Origin: [Candidatus Thermochlorobacteriaceae] bacterium GBChlB
Lineage (GTDB): Bacteria > Bacteroidota > Chlorobiia > Chlorobiales > Thermochlorobacteraceae
Length of the DNA: 64,000 bases
Assembly (NCBI GenBank): GCA_000724175.1
Contig: JPGV01000020.1
Coordinates: 1-64,000, forward strand
Direction of reading: 5' to 3'
Each line of letters opens with the position of its first letter. The first letter of the stretch is position 1. The notes beneath the pieces were generated by a model, which saw nothing but the letters and a program-made list of their open reading frames with translations, was not told the origin of the DNA and did not search any database. Positions 33,260-41,622 of the stretch are shown piece by piece. A program made the position numbers and the translations under genes.

Positions 33260-33673
33260 ATGAAGACGACTTTTGTTTCACTTGCATTTGCTGCATTGGT
33301 TTTCACCATCGGCTCGCCAAGCGCTTCGGCGCAAGACAGTTCCCGAATCCGCAAAGAAGTTCAAGAGCTTCGGGAAGAAAAGCAAGAACGCCGTGAAGAG
33401 CGACGCGAACTCAGAGACGCGAGAGCTGACCGGCGCGACGCGCAACGCGACGTCAATCAAGAAAAGAGAGACCTGCGCGACGCCGTCCAGTCGGGCGATA
33501 AAGACGCGATTAAAGAGGCTCGACAAGACCTGCGCGACGCCAAACGAGAGCGCAACGATGCCAACCGCGATGTCCGCGCCGAGCGACGCGATGTTCGCAA
33601 AGAAACCCGTGATGTGCGCAAAGACCGCCGTGATGTCAAGCGCGCTGTCCGCAAATCCCAAATGCAACCGTAA
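33260..33673 (+). CDS. Exported, extremely charged Arg/Asp/Glu-rich helical protein
   Basis: 137 residues from the ATG at 33260. The signal peptide (FVSLAFAALVFTIGSPSASA) is followed by about 110 residues made almost wholly of Arg, Lys, Asp, Glu, Ala and Val in short repeats such as RRDAQRDV, KRDLRDA, ERRDVRKE and DRRDVKR. This predicts one long, salt-bridged single alpha helix or coiled coil in the periplasm. No family is recognised. It is flanked upstream by a 230-bp divergent spacer and downstream by a clear terminator, so it is a one-gene unit. Confidence 0.75.
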   Translation: MKTTFVSLAFAALVFTIGSPSASAQDSSRIRKEVQELREEKQERREERRELRDARADRRDAQRDVNQEKRDLRDAVQSGDKDAIKEARQDLRDAKRERNDANRDVRAERRDVRKETRDVRKDRRDVKRAVRKSQMQP

Positions 33674-33698
33674 CTCGCGGCGCTCCGACAGTTGAAAC

Positions 33699-33728
33699 AA
33701 CGGCTGGCGACCGTCGTCAGCCGTTTTT
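33699..33728 (+). terminator. Rho-independent terminator
   Basis: Stem AACGGCTG / CAGCCGTT (33699-33706 with 33718-33725), an 11-base loop, then TTT; ends the charged-protein transcript and lies just before the convergent acyltransferase gene. Confidence 0.78.
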
Positions 33729-33737
33729 ATCTCGTTG

Positions 33738-34493
33738 CTATAAGCCGAGCCGTTCTTTGAACCTATCCCAACGTCGATTGATAGACGGAGCGCCTTCGAC
33801 CAAAATTTCCGACCGACTGAAATCCCTTGTTAAGACGCACTGTTTGAGTTCATCGAGATGCGCTTCAGTTTCACGCTGCATTGTTGCAGTGAGCGATTTT
33901 GCGCCGACAAAACTTTCCTGCGTTACGCGCATTGGCGGTTTGAACGATAAAAAGAGATTAGGTTTTTGCTCCTCAATGTAGTCGATGCGCGAGACCATTG
34001 AGCAGACATAAACGGCGGGCAATTTTTCTAAGACGCGCTCGACGATTTTCGCTGCACCGTTAAAAAAAACAATCGGGCGTTTATCGACGTGTTCAATTAC
34101 ACCCTGCGGAAAAATCCAAAGCGCGTTTTGCTTCGCTGAGGGTTCGGTGAGTTTCTCGACCGCGTAGTTGATGGTCTCCACCGCCTCGCGCGGATTTTCA
34201 CGCACCAGCGAGAATGCACCGAGCCGCGTAAAAAATTGATACCGCACCAGTTGTTTATACTCAATGATGATGTAGAGATTTTGGTTGAAGTATGTCTCGG
34301 TGCAGAGCTGCGTCCAGAAGCCATCCCACCAATATGCATGGTTGCAATAAAACACAATGGGAATGGACGAGTCCATCGGTTTCACTGATGCTGTTCCAAA
34401 CACGCGGACGGCATCGAAAAATTTTTGGAACTGCCGTCGTGAATACCAACTAAACCAAGCCGTGTAAAGCGGGCTTCGGCGAACTTTCAGCAT
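33738..34493 (-). CDS. PlsC-like lysophospholipid / glycerol-phosphate acyltransferase family protein
   Basis: 251 residues. YCNHAYWWDGF is the acyltransferase HxxxxD motif (His near residue 50) and WIFPQGVIEH is the FPxG substrate motif; VRENPREAVET lies between. The family transfers acyl chains from acyl-CoA or acyl-ACP to lysophospholipids or other hydroxyl groups at the inner membrane. In green sulfur bacteria a related enzyme acylates carotenoid glucosides, which is an alternative here. It starts 55 bp from the divergent rhodanese gene. Confidence 0.8.
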   Translation of the reverse strand: MLKVRRSPLYTAWFSWYSRRQFQKFFDAVRVFGTASVKPMDSSIPIVFYCNHAYWWDGFWTQLCTETYFNQNLYIIIEYKQLVRYQFFTRLGAFSLVRENPREAVETINYAVEKLTEPSAKQNALWIFPQGVIEHVDKRPIVFFNGAAKIVERVLEKLPAVYVCSMVSRIDYIEEQKPNLFLSFKPPMRVTQESFVGAKSLTATMQRETEAHLDELKQCVLTRDFSRSEILVEGAPSINRRWDRFKERLGL

Positions 34494-34547
34494 CGTTTTT
34501 TTGTAATGGTGTATGAAGTCGTTTCACGCATTTTCTTGCAAACCACT

Positions 34548-34853
34548 ATGAACCATATCACCGCAGAGCAAGCTGCCTTGACAGTCGCGCAGAACTCGAA
34601 CATTGTCGTTTTGGATGTGCGCACTGTGCCTGAATTTAAACATCGCCGCATTTCGGAGGCAATCAACATTCCGCTCGATGAGCTCTTGCGTCGCTACCGA
34701 GAATTGGATTCGGAGAAGGACATCATTGTGGTATGCGAACACGGTATTCGTAGCCAGAGCGCGACGGGACTGTTGATGCAACTCGGCTTTGAGCGCGTCT
34801 ATAATATGCTCGGCGGCATGTCGCAGTGGACGGCGAAAACGGTTTCTGGGTAA
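34548..34853 (+). CDS. Single-domain rhodanese-like sulfurtransferase
   Basis: 101 residues from the ATG at 34548. VVLDVRTVPEFKHRRI is the rhodanese CH2A region, and VVCEHGIRSQSAT holds the catalytic Cys in a six-residue loop (CEHGIR), the size typical of sulfurtransferases rather than phosphatases. GGMSQW is the C-terminal motif. It handles persulfide sulfur in the cytoplasm; the acceptor is unknown. It converges with ccmB, with stops 15 bp apart. Confidence 0.9.
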   Translation: MNHITAEQAALTVAQNSNIVVLDVRTVPEFKHRRISEAINIPLDELLRRYRELDSEKDIIVVCEHGIRSQSATGLLMQLGFERVYNMLGGMSQWTAKTVSG

Positions 34854-34867
34854 GGCGTTTGACGCAT

Positions 34868-35539
34868 CTACTCTTCCCACACAAATTCAAAGAGCAGCAG
34901 CGAGACGGTCAGCATCACGACGGCATAGGCGGCGAGCAGTTGCAGTTCGGTCTCGGCTCTGAAGAACGGCGCATCTTCCATCGTTGAAATTCGCGTGGCG
35001 CGCACCACCAGCAATATCATTGGCAATAAAATCGGGAACGACAAGACGGCGAAAAGTCCGCCTCGTGAATTGGCGTTTGCCACAATCGCGCTGATGAGCG
35101 TCAGCGTTACTGCGGTCGAGACGCTCGCTAAAAAGAGCGTCGCCATAAAAATTTCCCACGTTTCAACCTTCAAATTGAGAAACAGCGCATAGAGCGCAGC
35201 GACAAGGGCGTTCACGACGAGCGAGAGCAGAAAGTTGTAGATAGCTTTGCCCAGAAAAATCGCGGTCGCCGATGCTGAAAGTGCAAGGAACAGCGCCGTG
35301 CCACGCTCTGCTTCGCTGACAAACCCGCGCTGCAAGGCGGTCATTGCAGCGAAGAAAATCGTGTTCCACATCAAAGTGGCGACGACCTCGTTTTTTAATT
35401 CTTCGCCCGCCAGTGAAAACAGCGCAAGCGCAACAGAAATCACGACGAAAAGCGCTATCGTGTTCACACCGTAGCGCGTGCGCGCTTCCAAGAGAAAATC
35501 TTTTTCCAACACTGCCAGCGCGGAACGAAGCAATCGCAT
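34868..35539 (-). CDS. ccmB: Heme exporter permease CcmB
   Basis: 223 residues with six predicted membrane helices. LEKDFLLEARTRYGVNTIAL is the CcmB N-terminus, FVSEAERGTALFLALSASA the conserved loop, and LSFPILLPMILLVVRAT the conserved helix near the C-terminus. With CcmA (ATPase) and CcmC it forms the transporter of cytochrome c maturation system I. Neither ccmA, ccmC nor other ccm genes are adjacent, so the partner genes must be elsewhere. It is divergent from the M28 peptidase with 79 bp between starts. Confidence 0.9.
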   Translation of the reverse strand: MRLLRSALAVLEKDFLLEARTRYGVNTIALFVVISVALALFSLAGEELKNEVVATLMWNTIFFAAMTALQRGFVSEAERGTALFLALSASATAIFLGKAIYNFLLSLVVNALVAALYALFLNLKVETWEIFMATLFLASVSTAVTLTLISAIVANANSRGGLFAVLSFPILLPMILLVVRATRISTMEDAPFFRAETELQLLAAYAVVMLTVSLLLFEFVWEE

Positions 35540-35618
35540 TCAAAGACACAGTTTTTTTGTAGATTGTCAAAATACGCAGAACATTTGATTTCGTTCGTTC
35601 AACAACAACATCTCGTCA

Positions 35619-36980
35619 ATGAAACGGCTTGCGTTTATTTTTTTTCTCATCGCTTGTTCCTCTCCCGTGTTTGCACAACAAGATTCCGCCAAACTCGCCG
35701 GACAGTATCGAGACGCGGCGACGAAAATTTTAGCCTCGTCGATGCAAGACAGTCTGGCTTACACGCGACTTGCCGAACTCTGCGACCGATTTGGGCCTCG
35801 GCTGAGCGGCACGCCGAACTTGGAACGCGCCATTGATTGGTGTTTGGAAAAACTCAAAGCGGACGGATTCGATAATGTTCGTAGCGAGCCTGTGAAAGTG
35901 CCGTATTGGATTCGCGGCGATGAGTCGTGCGAGCTTTTGCAACCACGCCCGAAATCGCTTGCCATGCTTGGGCTTGGCGGCAGTGTCTCGACGCCGCCCG
36001 ACGGCTTGACGGCAGAGGTCTTGGTTGTCGGCGATTTCGAGGAGTTGGAGCAGCGTTCCAAAGAAGCCAACGGAAAAATTGTCTTGTTCAATTCGCCGTT
36101 CACGAACTATGGAGAGACGGTTCGCATCAGAGTTCTCGGTGCGCAGCGCGCTGCAAAATACGGCGCTGTGGCCAGCCTGATTCGCTCTGTCGGACCGTTT
36201 TCTATGAACACGCCGCACACGGGCGGCATGGCTTACGCCGACAGCCTTCCGAAAATTCCACATGCTGCGCTCTCGCTTGAAGACGCAGAGATGCTTTCAA
36301 GAATGAGCAAGCGCGGCGAGAAAATCGTCGTCAAGTTGAAAATGAGCGGCAAGTTTGCTGCCGATTCCGCGCTCTCGCGCAACGTGATTGCGGAAATCAA
36401 AGGCACTCACAAGCCAGACGAAATTATCGCGTTTGGCGGACACATTGATTCGTGGGACGTCGGACAAGGCGCGATGGATGACGGCGGCGGCTGTCTTGTC
36501 TCGTGGCAAGCTTTGAAGCTCATCAAGCAGTTGGGCTTAAAACCCAAACGCACACTGCGGCTTGTGCTGTGGACGAATGAAGAAAACGGTATGCGCGGTG
36601 CAAAATCCTACGCCGAGCGACACGCGGCTGAAAAACACGTCTTTTGCTTGGAGTCCGACGCGGGCGTCTTCAAGCCGACGGGATTTTCGTTTGCAGGCAA
36701 AGAGCCGTTTCTCTCAATGGCAAAAGCGGTAACAGGGTTGCTCTCGGCGATGCAACCGATGAAGCTCTCGCCGGGCAGTCCGGGCGCTGATGTCGCACCG
36801 CTCGTCGAGAAAGGCGTCTCCGGCGTTGGCTTGCTTGTCGATGGCACAAAGTATTTTTGGTATCATCATACCCACGCCGACACGATGGATAAACTCAACC
36901 CAAAAGAAATGAACGAGTGCGTTGCCGCCATTGCCCTCATGGTTTATGTCGCATCTGATTTTCAATTTCAACTACCCTGA
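35619..36980 (+). CDS. Secreted M28-family metallopeptidase (carboxypeptidase Q-like)
   Basis: 453 residues with a signal peptide (KRLAFIFFLIACSSPVFAQ). A PA-type insert lies at about residues 115-240 (TAEVLVVGDFEELEQRSKEA). The di-zinc site is GGHIDSWDVGQGAMDDGGG (His, Asp), TNEENGMRGAKSY (Glu pair), ESDAGVF (Asp) and HHTHADTMDKL (His). Domain order matches plasma glutamate carboxypeptidase / carboxypeptidase Q. It should cleave peptides or dipeptides outside the cytoplasm. The FkbM methyltransferase starts 12 bp downstream, so they may be co-transcribed. Confidence 0.93.
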   Translation: MKRLAFIFFLIACSSPVFAQQDSAKLAGQYRDAATKILASSMQDSLAYTRLAELCDRFGPRLSGTPNLERAIDWCLEKLKADGFDNVRSEPVKVPYWIRGDESCELLQPRPKSLAMLGLGGSVSTPPDGLTAEVLVVGDFEELEQRSKEANGKIVLFNSPFTNYGETVRIRVLGAQRAAKYGAVASLIRSVGPFSMNTPHTGGMAYADSLPKIPHAALSLEDAEMLSRMSKRGEKIVVKLKMSGKFAADSALSRNVIAEIKGTHKPDEIIAFGGHIDSWDVGQGAMDDGGGCLVSWQALKLIKQLGLKPKRTLRLVLWTNEENGMRGAKSYAERHAAEKHVFCLESDAGVFKPTGFSFAGKEPFLSMAKAVTGLLSAMQPMKLSPGSPGADVAPLVEKGVSGVGLLVDGTKYFWYHHTHADTMDKLNPKEMNECVAAIALMVYVASDFQFQLP

Positions 36981-36992
36981 CGCCTTGGCTCA

Positions 36993-37949
36993 ATGAACTT
37001 ACTCCGAAAATACCTTTCAGAGCCGATTAGGCTTATTGATATTGGCGCACGCGCAGGCGTTCATCCGCGTTGGAAGTCGCTGTCGTCTTCCCTCCCCATC
37101 CAAATTATTGGCTTCGAACCAGACGCTGCCGAATGCGCAAGGCTCAATCAACAAAGTGAATCGTATGTTTCCTATCTGCCCAACGCGGTCGGGCGCGAGC
37201 GGTCTAACAAGACGCTTTACTTGCTTGAATCCGAGCCGTGCAGCTCACTTCACAAACCGAATTATGCTTTTATCAAGCGGACACAAGCTGCCAATGTCTA
37301 TCGCATCAAAGAGGAACTTTCTGTCGCCGTCGAGCCGCTCGATGAAGTTCTATCTCAACACCGTATTACAAATGTCGATTATATGAAAATCGACACGGAA
37401 GGCTATGAAGTAGAAATTTTACACGGGGCGCGCCATACCCTGAGCCATACTTTTGCTGTTGAATTAGAAGTCTGGTTCAATCCCGTTTTTGAACATGCGC
37501 CGCTCTTTAGCGACATTGATGTGATGATGAGGCAACTTGGATTTACTCTCTTCGATGTAGCACGGAGCAACTTTCTTTTTAAGCGCCGACACGGCGTGAT
37601 GTTGGGCGGACCAAAAGGACAATTAGTCGCCGGCGATGCCCTCTACTTTCGCGATGTGGCGGCTTATCCTGCCGACAGCTTGTTCTATCACAAACAGAAA
37701 CTTGTCAAGTCTCTTGTTCTGCTTATGGAGTATTGTTACTTCGATTGTGCTTTGGAACTTGCTGAGCAAGCCTTGCAATACGGCGCGTTGAGTGCCACAG
37801 AGTTCGAAGACATACGCCTTGCTATTCTCACCTTAGGGAAGCCCACACTTCCCGCTTTTCGCGGCAGACACAGGGTTGAGAAATTCTTCAAGCGTTTAGG
37901 CAGACTATTTTCCGAATTTGAGTCGGATTATCTTGGGAATTGGAAATAA
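36993..37949 (+). CDS. FkbM-family methyltransferase
   Basis: 318 residues. LIDIGARAGVHPRW is motif I of the SAM fold, IIGFEPDAAEC motif II, and DYMKIDTEGYEVEILHGA the hallmark of the FkbM family. The C-terminal 100 residues are a helical extension (YFDCALELAEQALQYGALSA) not seen in the minimal family. FkbM enzymes O-methylate sugars or polyketides; surface glycan or glycolipid methylation is plausible but unproven. An interspersed repeat follows downstream. Confidence 0.88.
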   Translation: MNLLRKYLSEPIRLIDIGARAGVHPRWKSLSSSLPIQIIGFEPDAAECARLNQQSESYVSYLPNAVGRERSNKTLYLLESEPCSSLHKPNYAFIKRTQAANVYRIKEELSVAVEPLDEVLSQHRITNVDYMKIDTEGYEVEILHGARHTLSHTFAVELEVWFNPVFEHAPLFSDIDVMMRQLGFTLFDVARSNFLFKRRHGVMLGGPKGQLVAGDALYFRDVAAYPADSLFYHKQKLVKSLVLLMEYCYFDCALELAEQALQYGALSATEFEDIRLAILTLGKPTLPAFRGRHRVEKFFKRLGRLFSEFESDYLGNWK

Positions 37950-37993
37950 GGCGATGTTATACCAACATAGAAGAGCAGCAGATTTTACCGCGG

Positions 37994-38069
37994 TGTCATT
38001 CCGAGCGCCGCGAGGCATCCATCTTTATACTTGGATTCTTCATCTCGCTTTGCGGGAGTCAGAATGACA
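37994..38069. repeat. Interspersed inverted repeat, copy B
   Basis: TGTCATTCCGAGC at the left end and CAGAATGACA at the right end are inverted, with ATCCA/TGGAT inside, as in copy A at 24184. It lies in the 149-bp spacer between convergent genes and can fold into one long hairpin, so it could also work as a transcription block. Confidence 0.7.
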
Positions 38070-38098
38070 ACTCCTATCTGCTTCAAGTTATATCCGTA

Positions 38099-38863
38099 TT
38101 ACTTTGTCTTTTCAAAAATGAAAATATGCTGCCAAGGCAACCCAGCTTTGGTTTCGCGCCAAGCCAAGCCGACGGCGGAGAGTTCCTTTTTAACTTGCGC
38201 TTCGGTCATTTTGTGAAGCGGCTTAATCGGCACGCGGTCGTCCTCCCCACGGTATTCAACCAGCACAACCCGCCCGCCCGCTTTGAGTGCCTTAGTGATG
38301 TTCATCATCATTTCGCGCGGGTGTGAAAATTCATGATACGCATCAACCATCAACGCCACGTCAATACTGCTGTCGGGTAAATTCGGAGTTTCAACCGTGC
38401 CAAGCACACCTTCGACATTGGAAATGTTCTTTTCGCGTTTTGCCTCGTTTAAGAGTTCGAGCATCTCGGGCTGAATATCGACCGCCAAGACTTTTCCCTG
38501 TGCCACAAGCGGCGCGATGCGAAATGAGAAATATCCTGTTCCTGCGCCAATGTCGGCGACAACGTCCGTCGGTTTTAAGTTCATCGCGTTGAGGACGACG
38601 GCGGGACGCTCTTCTTCTTCGCGCTCTGGTCGTTCTAACCAGCCTGCACCGAAGTGTCCCATGACCTGCGCGATTTCCCGTCCCATATAAAATTTCCCGA
38701 TACCATCGCGGCTGTGGTTAGCGCGCGTTTCATATATCGTGTCAAGGTTGCCTGCGTCCCTTTTCTTGGCATCGTGTTGGCTTTGCGCATCTGCATCGGA
38801 GCGTTTGTCGCACGCCGATAACACCAGCAGCGCGAACAGAAAAAACAGTTTGGTTGATTTCAT
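38099..38863 (-). CDS. Lipoprotein with SAM-dependent methyltransferase domain
   Basis: 254 residues. The N-terminus is a lipoprotein signal (KLFFLFALLVLSAC), lipidated Cys at about residue 18. The rest is a complete class I methyltransferase: VVADIGAGTGYFSF (motif I), VLAVDIQPEMLELL (motif II), VALMVDAYHEFSHPREMM and GGRVVLVEYRGED. SAM is not known to be present outside the cytoplasm, so an exported enzyme is puzzling, although similar exported methyltransferase-fold proteins are annotated in several environmental phyla. Start ATG overlaps the stop of the pseudouridine synthase gene (TAATG), so they are translated from one message. Confidence 0.87.
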   Translation of the reverse strand: MKSTKLFFLFALLVLSACDKRSDADAQSQHDAKKRDAGNLDTIYETRANHSRDGIGKFYMGREIAQVMGHFGAGWLERPEREEEERPAVVLNAMNLKPTDVVADIGAGTGYFSFRIAPLVAQGKVLAVDIQPEMLELLNEAKREKNISNVEGVLGTVETPNLPDSSIDVALMVDAYHEFSHPREMMMNITKALKAGGRVVLVEYRGEDDRVPIKPLHKMTEAQVKKELSAVGLAWRETKAGLPWQHIFIFEKTK

Positions 38864-39660
38864 TACTTCAGCGTCAAAAGTTGTGTTTTCTGAATTTCCC
38901 GCGTCTCGCCGCTTGGCAAAGGCATTCCGTCGAGCGTCGGCGGTTCGGCTGACAAATCTAATCGAAGTCCCGCAACGCCAGTTCTGACAAGGCTTTTCAC
39001 CGAGTAGCCCAACGCCTTAAAGAGCCGACGCACTTCCCGATTTTTTCCTTCGGTCAATACAAGCTCGATAAGCGCAGGGGCGATTTTTCTGACGCAAGTT
39101 GGCTTTGCAACATAATGCTCGCCACGCGCCTCAATCGCGACGCCCTCTTGCAGTTTCTTGAACGCTTCGTCGGAACAGGGCTGGGTTAATTTGGCCAGAT
39201 ACGTTTTTGGGACACCGTTTTCGGGCGATGTCAGCCAATCGGCGAACTCGTTGTCGTTGGTGAACAAGAGCAAGCCTTCCGTGTCTTTATCTAAGCGTCC
39301 GACCGCAAAGAGCCGCTCTGTGATATTTTTCTCGTCGAGAAATTTCTGCAAGTCGTCATAGACGGTTGCTCTGCCGAGTTCATCGGCGGCGGTTGTAACC
39401 ACGCCGCGTCGTTTGTTCATCACGGCGTAGCGCGGTGTTTTCGTCGGCAAGGGCGAAGCGGTTTTGTTCAGCAGTTCAATCGTAGCATCAAGCGGGATAA
39501 GGGCTTCGGGCAAGCGAACGATTTTTCCGTTGACTTTAACGTTGCCATCGCGCGCCAATTTTTCTGCCGCGCTGCGCGAACATAACCCTTGTTTGGACAT
39601 CACCCGCGCAAGCGAGCGGCGCGGCACATTGCGGTCTACTCGGTTACGACGCGAGTTCAT
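38863..39660 (-). CDS. RsuA/RluB-family rRNA pseudouridine synthase
   Basis: 265 residues. An S4 RNA-binding domain at the N-terminus ([28 protein letters not shown]) is followed by the catalytic core: [19 protein letters not shown], with the catalytic Asp in RLDKDT, then PKTYLAKL and the [19 protein letters not shown] block. The family modifies uridines in 16S or 23S rRNA; which site cannot be decided. Its start overlaps the end of the Hsp70 gene by 17 bp and its stop overlaps the lipoprotein methyltransferase start, a tight three-gene unit. Confidence 0.93.
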   Translation of the reverse strand: MNSRRNRVDRNVPRRSLARVMSKQGLCSRSAAEKLARDGNVKVNGKIVRLPEALIPLDATIELLNKTASPLPTKTPRYAVMNKRRGVVTTAADELGRATVYDDLQKFLDEKNITERLFAVGRLDKDTEGLLLFTNDNEFADWLTSPENGVPKTYLAKLTQPCSDEAFKKLQEGVAIEARGEHYVAKPTCVRKIAPALIELVLTEGKNREVRRLFKALGYSVKSLVRTGVAGLRLDLSAEPPTLDGMPLPSGETREIQKTQLLTLK

Positions 39661-41542
39661 TGATGCGCTTTTGTTGCAAGGCTTTTTGAACGGCGGTGTT
39701 CATTACATTTTGCGCGAACGTCGTCGTGAGCTCGTTTGCTTTTTCGGTCAGTTCCGCAATGCGTTGTCGGTCTTTGCTATCGACGGTGGCTTTCAAGTCG
39801 TTCAGCACGTTGGTAATTGCGTCTTGTTCGTCGCTCGGCAGGGCGTGAAACACGTCGCTGTGTTGTGTGAGCGATTTTTCAATCGCGGCAATCATCGCGC
39901 GGGCTTCGACTTGGGTTTCAATCAGCAACCGCGCCTCGACATCGCTTTTAGCATTTTGGAAACCAGCTAATAGCATTGCCTCAACTTCTTCGTCGGAGAG
40001 ACCATACGTCGGCTTCACTTCAATCATCTGCTCTTTGCCTGTGCGTTGGTCTTTTGCGGTTACGGAGAGAACACCGTCGGCATCGAGTCCGAACATCACG
40101 AGAATACGCGGCATTCCCGCAGGCAAGGGCGGAATGGGCTTTAAAGTAAACTTCGCCAAGCTGCGATTGTTCTTTGCCAGTTCGCGCTCGCCTTGCAAGA
40201 CATGAATGTCAACGCCCGTTTGATTATCGACCGATGTTGTAAACTCTTGTGCGACTTTAATCGGCACTTTGGTATTGCGCGGAATAATCGGCGCGAAGAC
40301 ACCGCCGACGGTCTCGATGCCCAGCGAGAGCGGCGTAACATCGAGCAGCAACACATCGTCGGTGTCGCCCGACAGCACACCCGCTTGCACGCCCGCGCCG
40401 AGTGCGACGACTTCGTCGGGATTGATGGAATCGTAGGGCGTTTTGCCGCCGAAAATCTGCGAGACGAATTGCTTGACGAGCGGCGTGCGCGTTGAACCGC
40501 CGACCAAGACGACCGCGTCAATGTCGCTCGGCGTCAGCCCGGCATCTTTCAAGGCTTTCAGGCACGGTGTTTTGGTGCGCTCGACAACGGGCAAAATGAG
40601 TTGCTCAAACTCATGGCTCGAGAGCCTGCGCTCGAAATTTTTTCCGCAGACATCTAAGCGTATGGTGGCTTCATCTGCCGTTGTCAGGTCTTTTTTAGCT
40701 TGTTCGCACGAGAGCCGCAGCCGTTGTTTGATTTGCGGATTGTCATACACATCGAGGCCGCAAAAGTTTTTCACTTCGGCAGCCATGACAGTCAAAACGG
40801 CTTGGTCGATGTCGTCGCCGCCCAAATGTGTATCGCCATTGGTAGAAAGCACATCGAAAATGCCGTCTTCCAATTTGAGAATGGAAATATCGAACGTGCC
40901 GCCGCCCAGGTCGTAGACGGCAATGGTGCCATCTTTGGTTTTATCGAGTCCGTAGGCAAGTGCCGCAGCGGTCGGTTCATTGACGATTCGCAGCACGTCG
41001 AGACCGGCGAGTTTGCCCGCGTCTTTGGTGGCTTGGCGTTGCGCGTCGTTGAAATACGCAGGCACCGTGATGACCGCTTGCATCACTGGCTCTTCAAAGT
41101 AATCGTCTGCCCATCGCTTCAACTCGCGCAGAATCATTGATGAAATTTCAATCGGCGTAAAAAGCCGCGTCTCTTTGCCGTTGTTGATTTCAATTTTGCA
41201 GACTTTCTCCGATTCAGCATCGCTGACATGGTAGCTCAGTCGCGGCAGCTCGTCCTTGACATCAGCGAAGGCTTTTCCCATCAGGCGCTTGACGGAGTAA
41301 ATTGTTCGGTTAGGGTAATGTGTCAAAAATTCTTTTGCGGCGTTGCCGACGATGGGCGTAAAATCATCGTTAAAATATACGACAGAGGGCAAGATGCGCT
41401 CTCCTGTGTATTTATTGGCGATGACAGCCGGGTGGTCGTCGTGCATATACGCCACAAGGCTGTTCGTCGTGCCTAAATCAATTCCGATGATGCGATCTTT
41501 TTTGAATGTGCCAGTGCGGATATCGATTGGAATGGTTGCCAT
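39644..41542 (-). CDS. Hsp70-family chaperone (HscA/DnaK-like)
   Basis: 632 residues. The ATPase domain shows [39 protein letters not shown] and [27 protein letters not shown] is the adenosine motif. The substrate-binding domain follows from about residue 395 ([14 protein letters not shown]). The C-terminus ends in [19 protein letters not shown] and lacks the Gly-rich tail and EEVD-like end of housekeeping DnaK. No dnaJ or grpE is adjacent and the leader has no CIRCE-like repeat. The tail and context suggest a specialised paralogue such as the Fe-S cluster chaperone HscA, but no isc gene is next to it. Confidence 0.93.
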   Translation of the reverse strand: MATIPIDIRTGTFKKDRIIGIDLGTTNSLVAYMHDDHPAVIANKYTGERILPSVVYFNDDFTPIVGNAAKEFLTHYPNRTIYSVKRLMGKAFADVKDELPRLSYHVSDAESEKVCKIEINNGKETRLFTPIEISSMILRELKRWADDYFEEPVMQAVITVPAYFNDAQRQATKDAGKLAGLDVLRIVNEPTAAALAYGLDKTKDGTIAVYDLGGGTFDISILKLEDGIFDVLSTNGDTHLGGDDIDQAVLTVMAAEVKNFCGLDVYDNPQIKQRLRLSCEQAKKDLTTADEATIRLDVCGKNFERRLSSHEFEQLILPVVERTKTPCLKALKDAGLTPSDIDAVVLVGGSTRTPLVKQFVSQIFGGKTPYDSINPDEVVALGAGVQAGVLSGDTDDVLLLDVTPLSLGIETVGGVFAPIIPRNTKVPIKVAQEFTTSVDNQTGVDIHVLQGERELAKNNRSLAKFTLKPIPPLPAGMPRILVMFGLDADGVLSVTAKDQRTGKEQMIEVKPTYGLSDEEVEAMLLAGFQNAKSDVEARLLIETQVEARAMIAAIEKSLTQHSDVFHALPSDEQDAITNVLNDLKATVDSKDRQRIAELTEKANELTTTFAQNVMNTAVQKALQQKRINELAS

Positions 41543-41622
41543 TGATTCAATGATTACGTTTGAACATGTCAGGCAAATAGTAACGAGCGCGGCGGCTTAT
41601 TGGTTTTGCAGGTTAGCCGACC

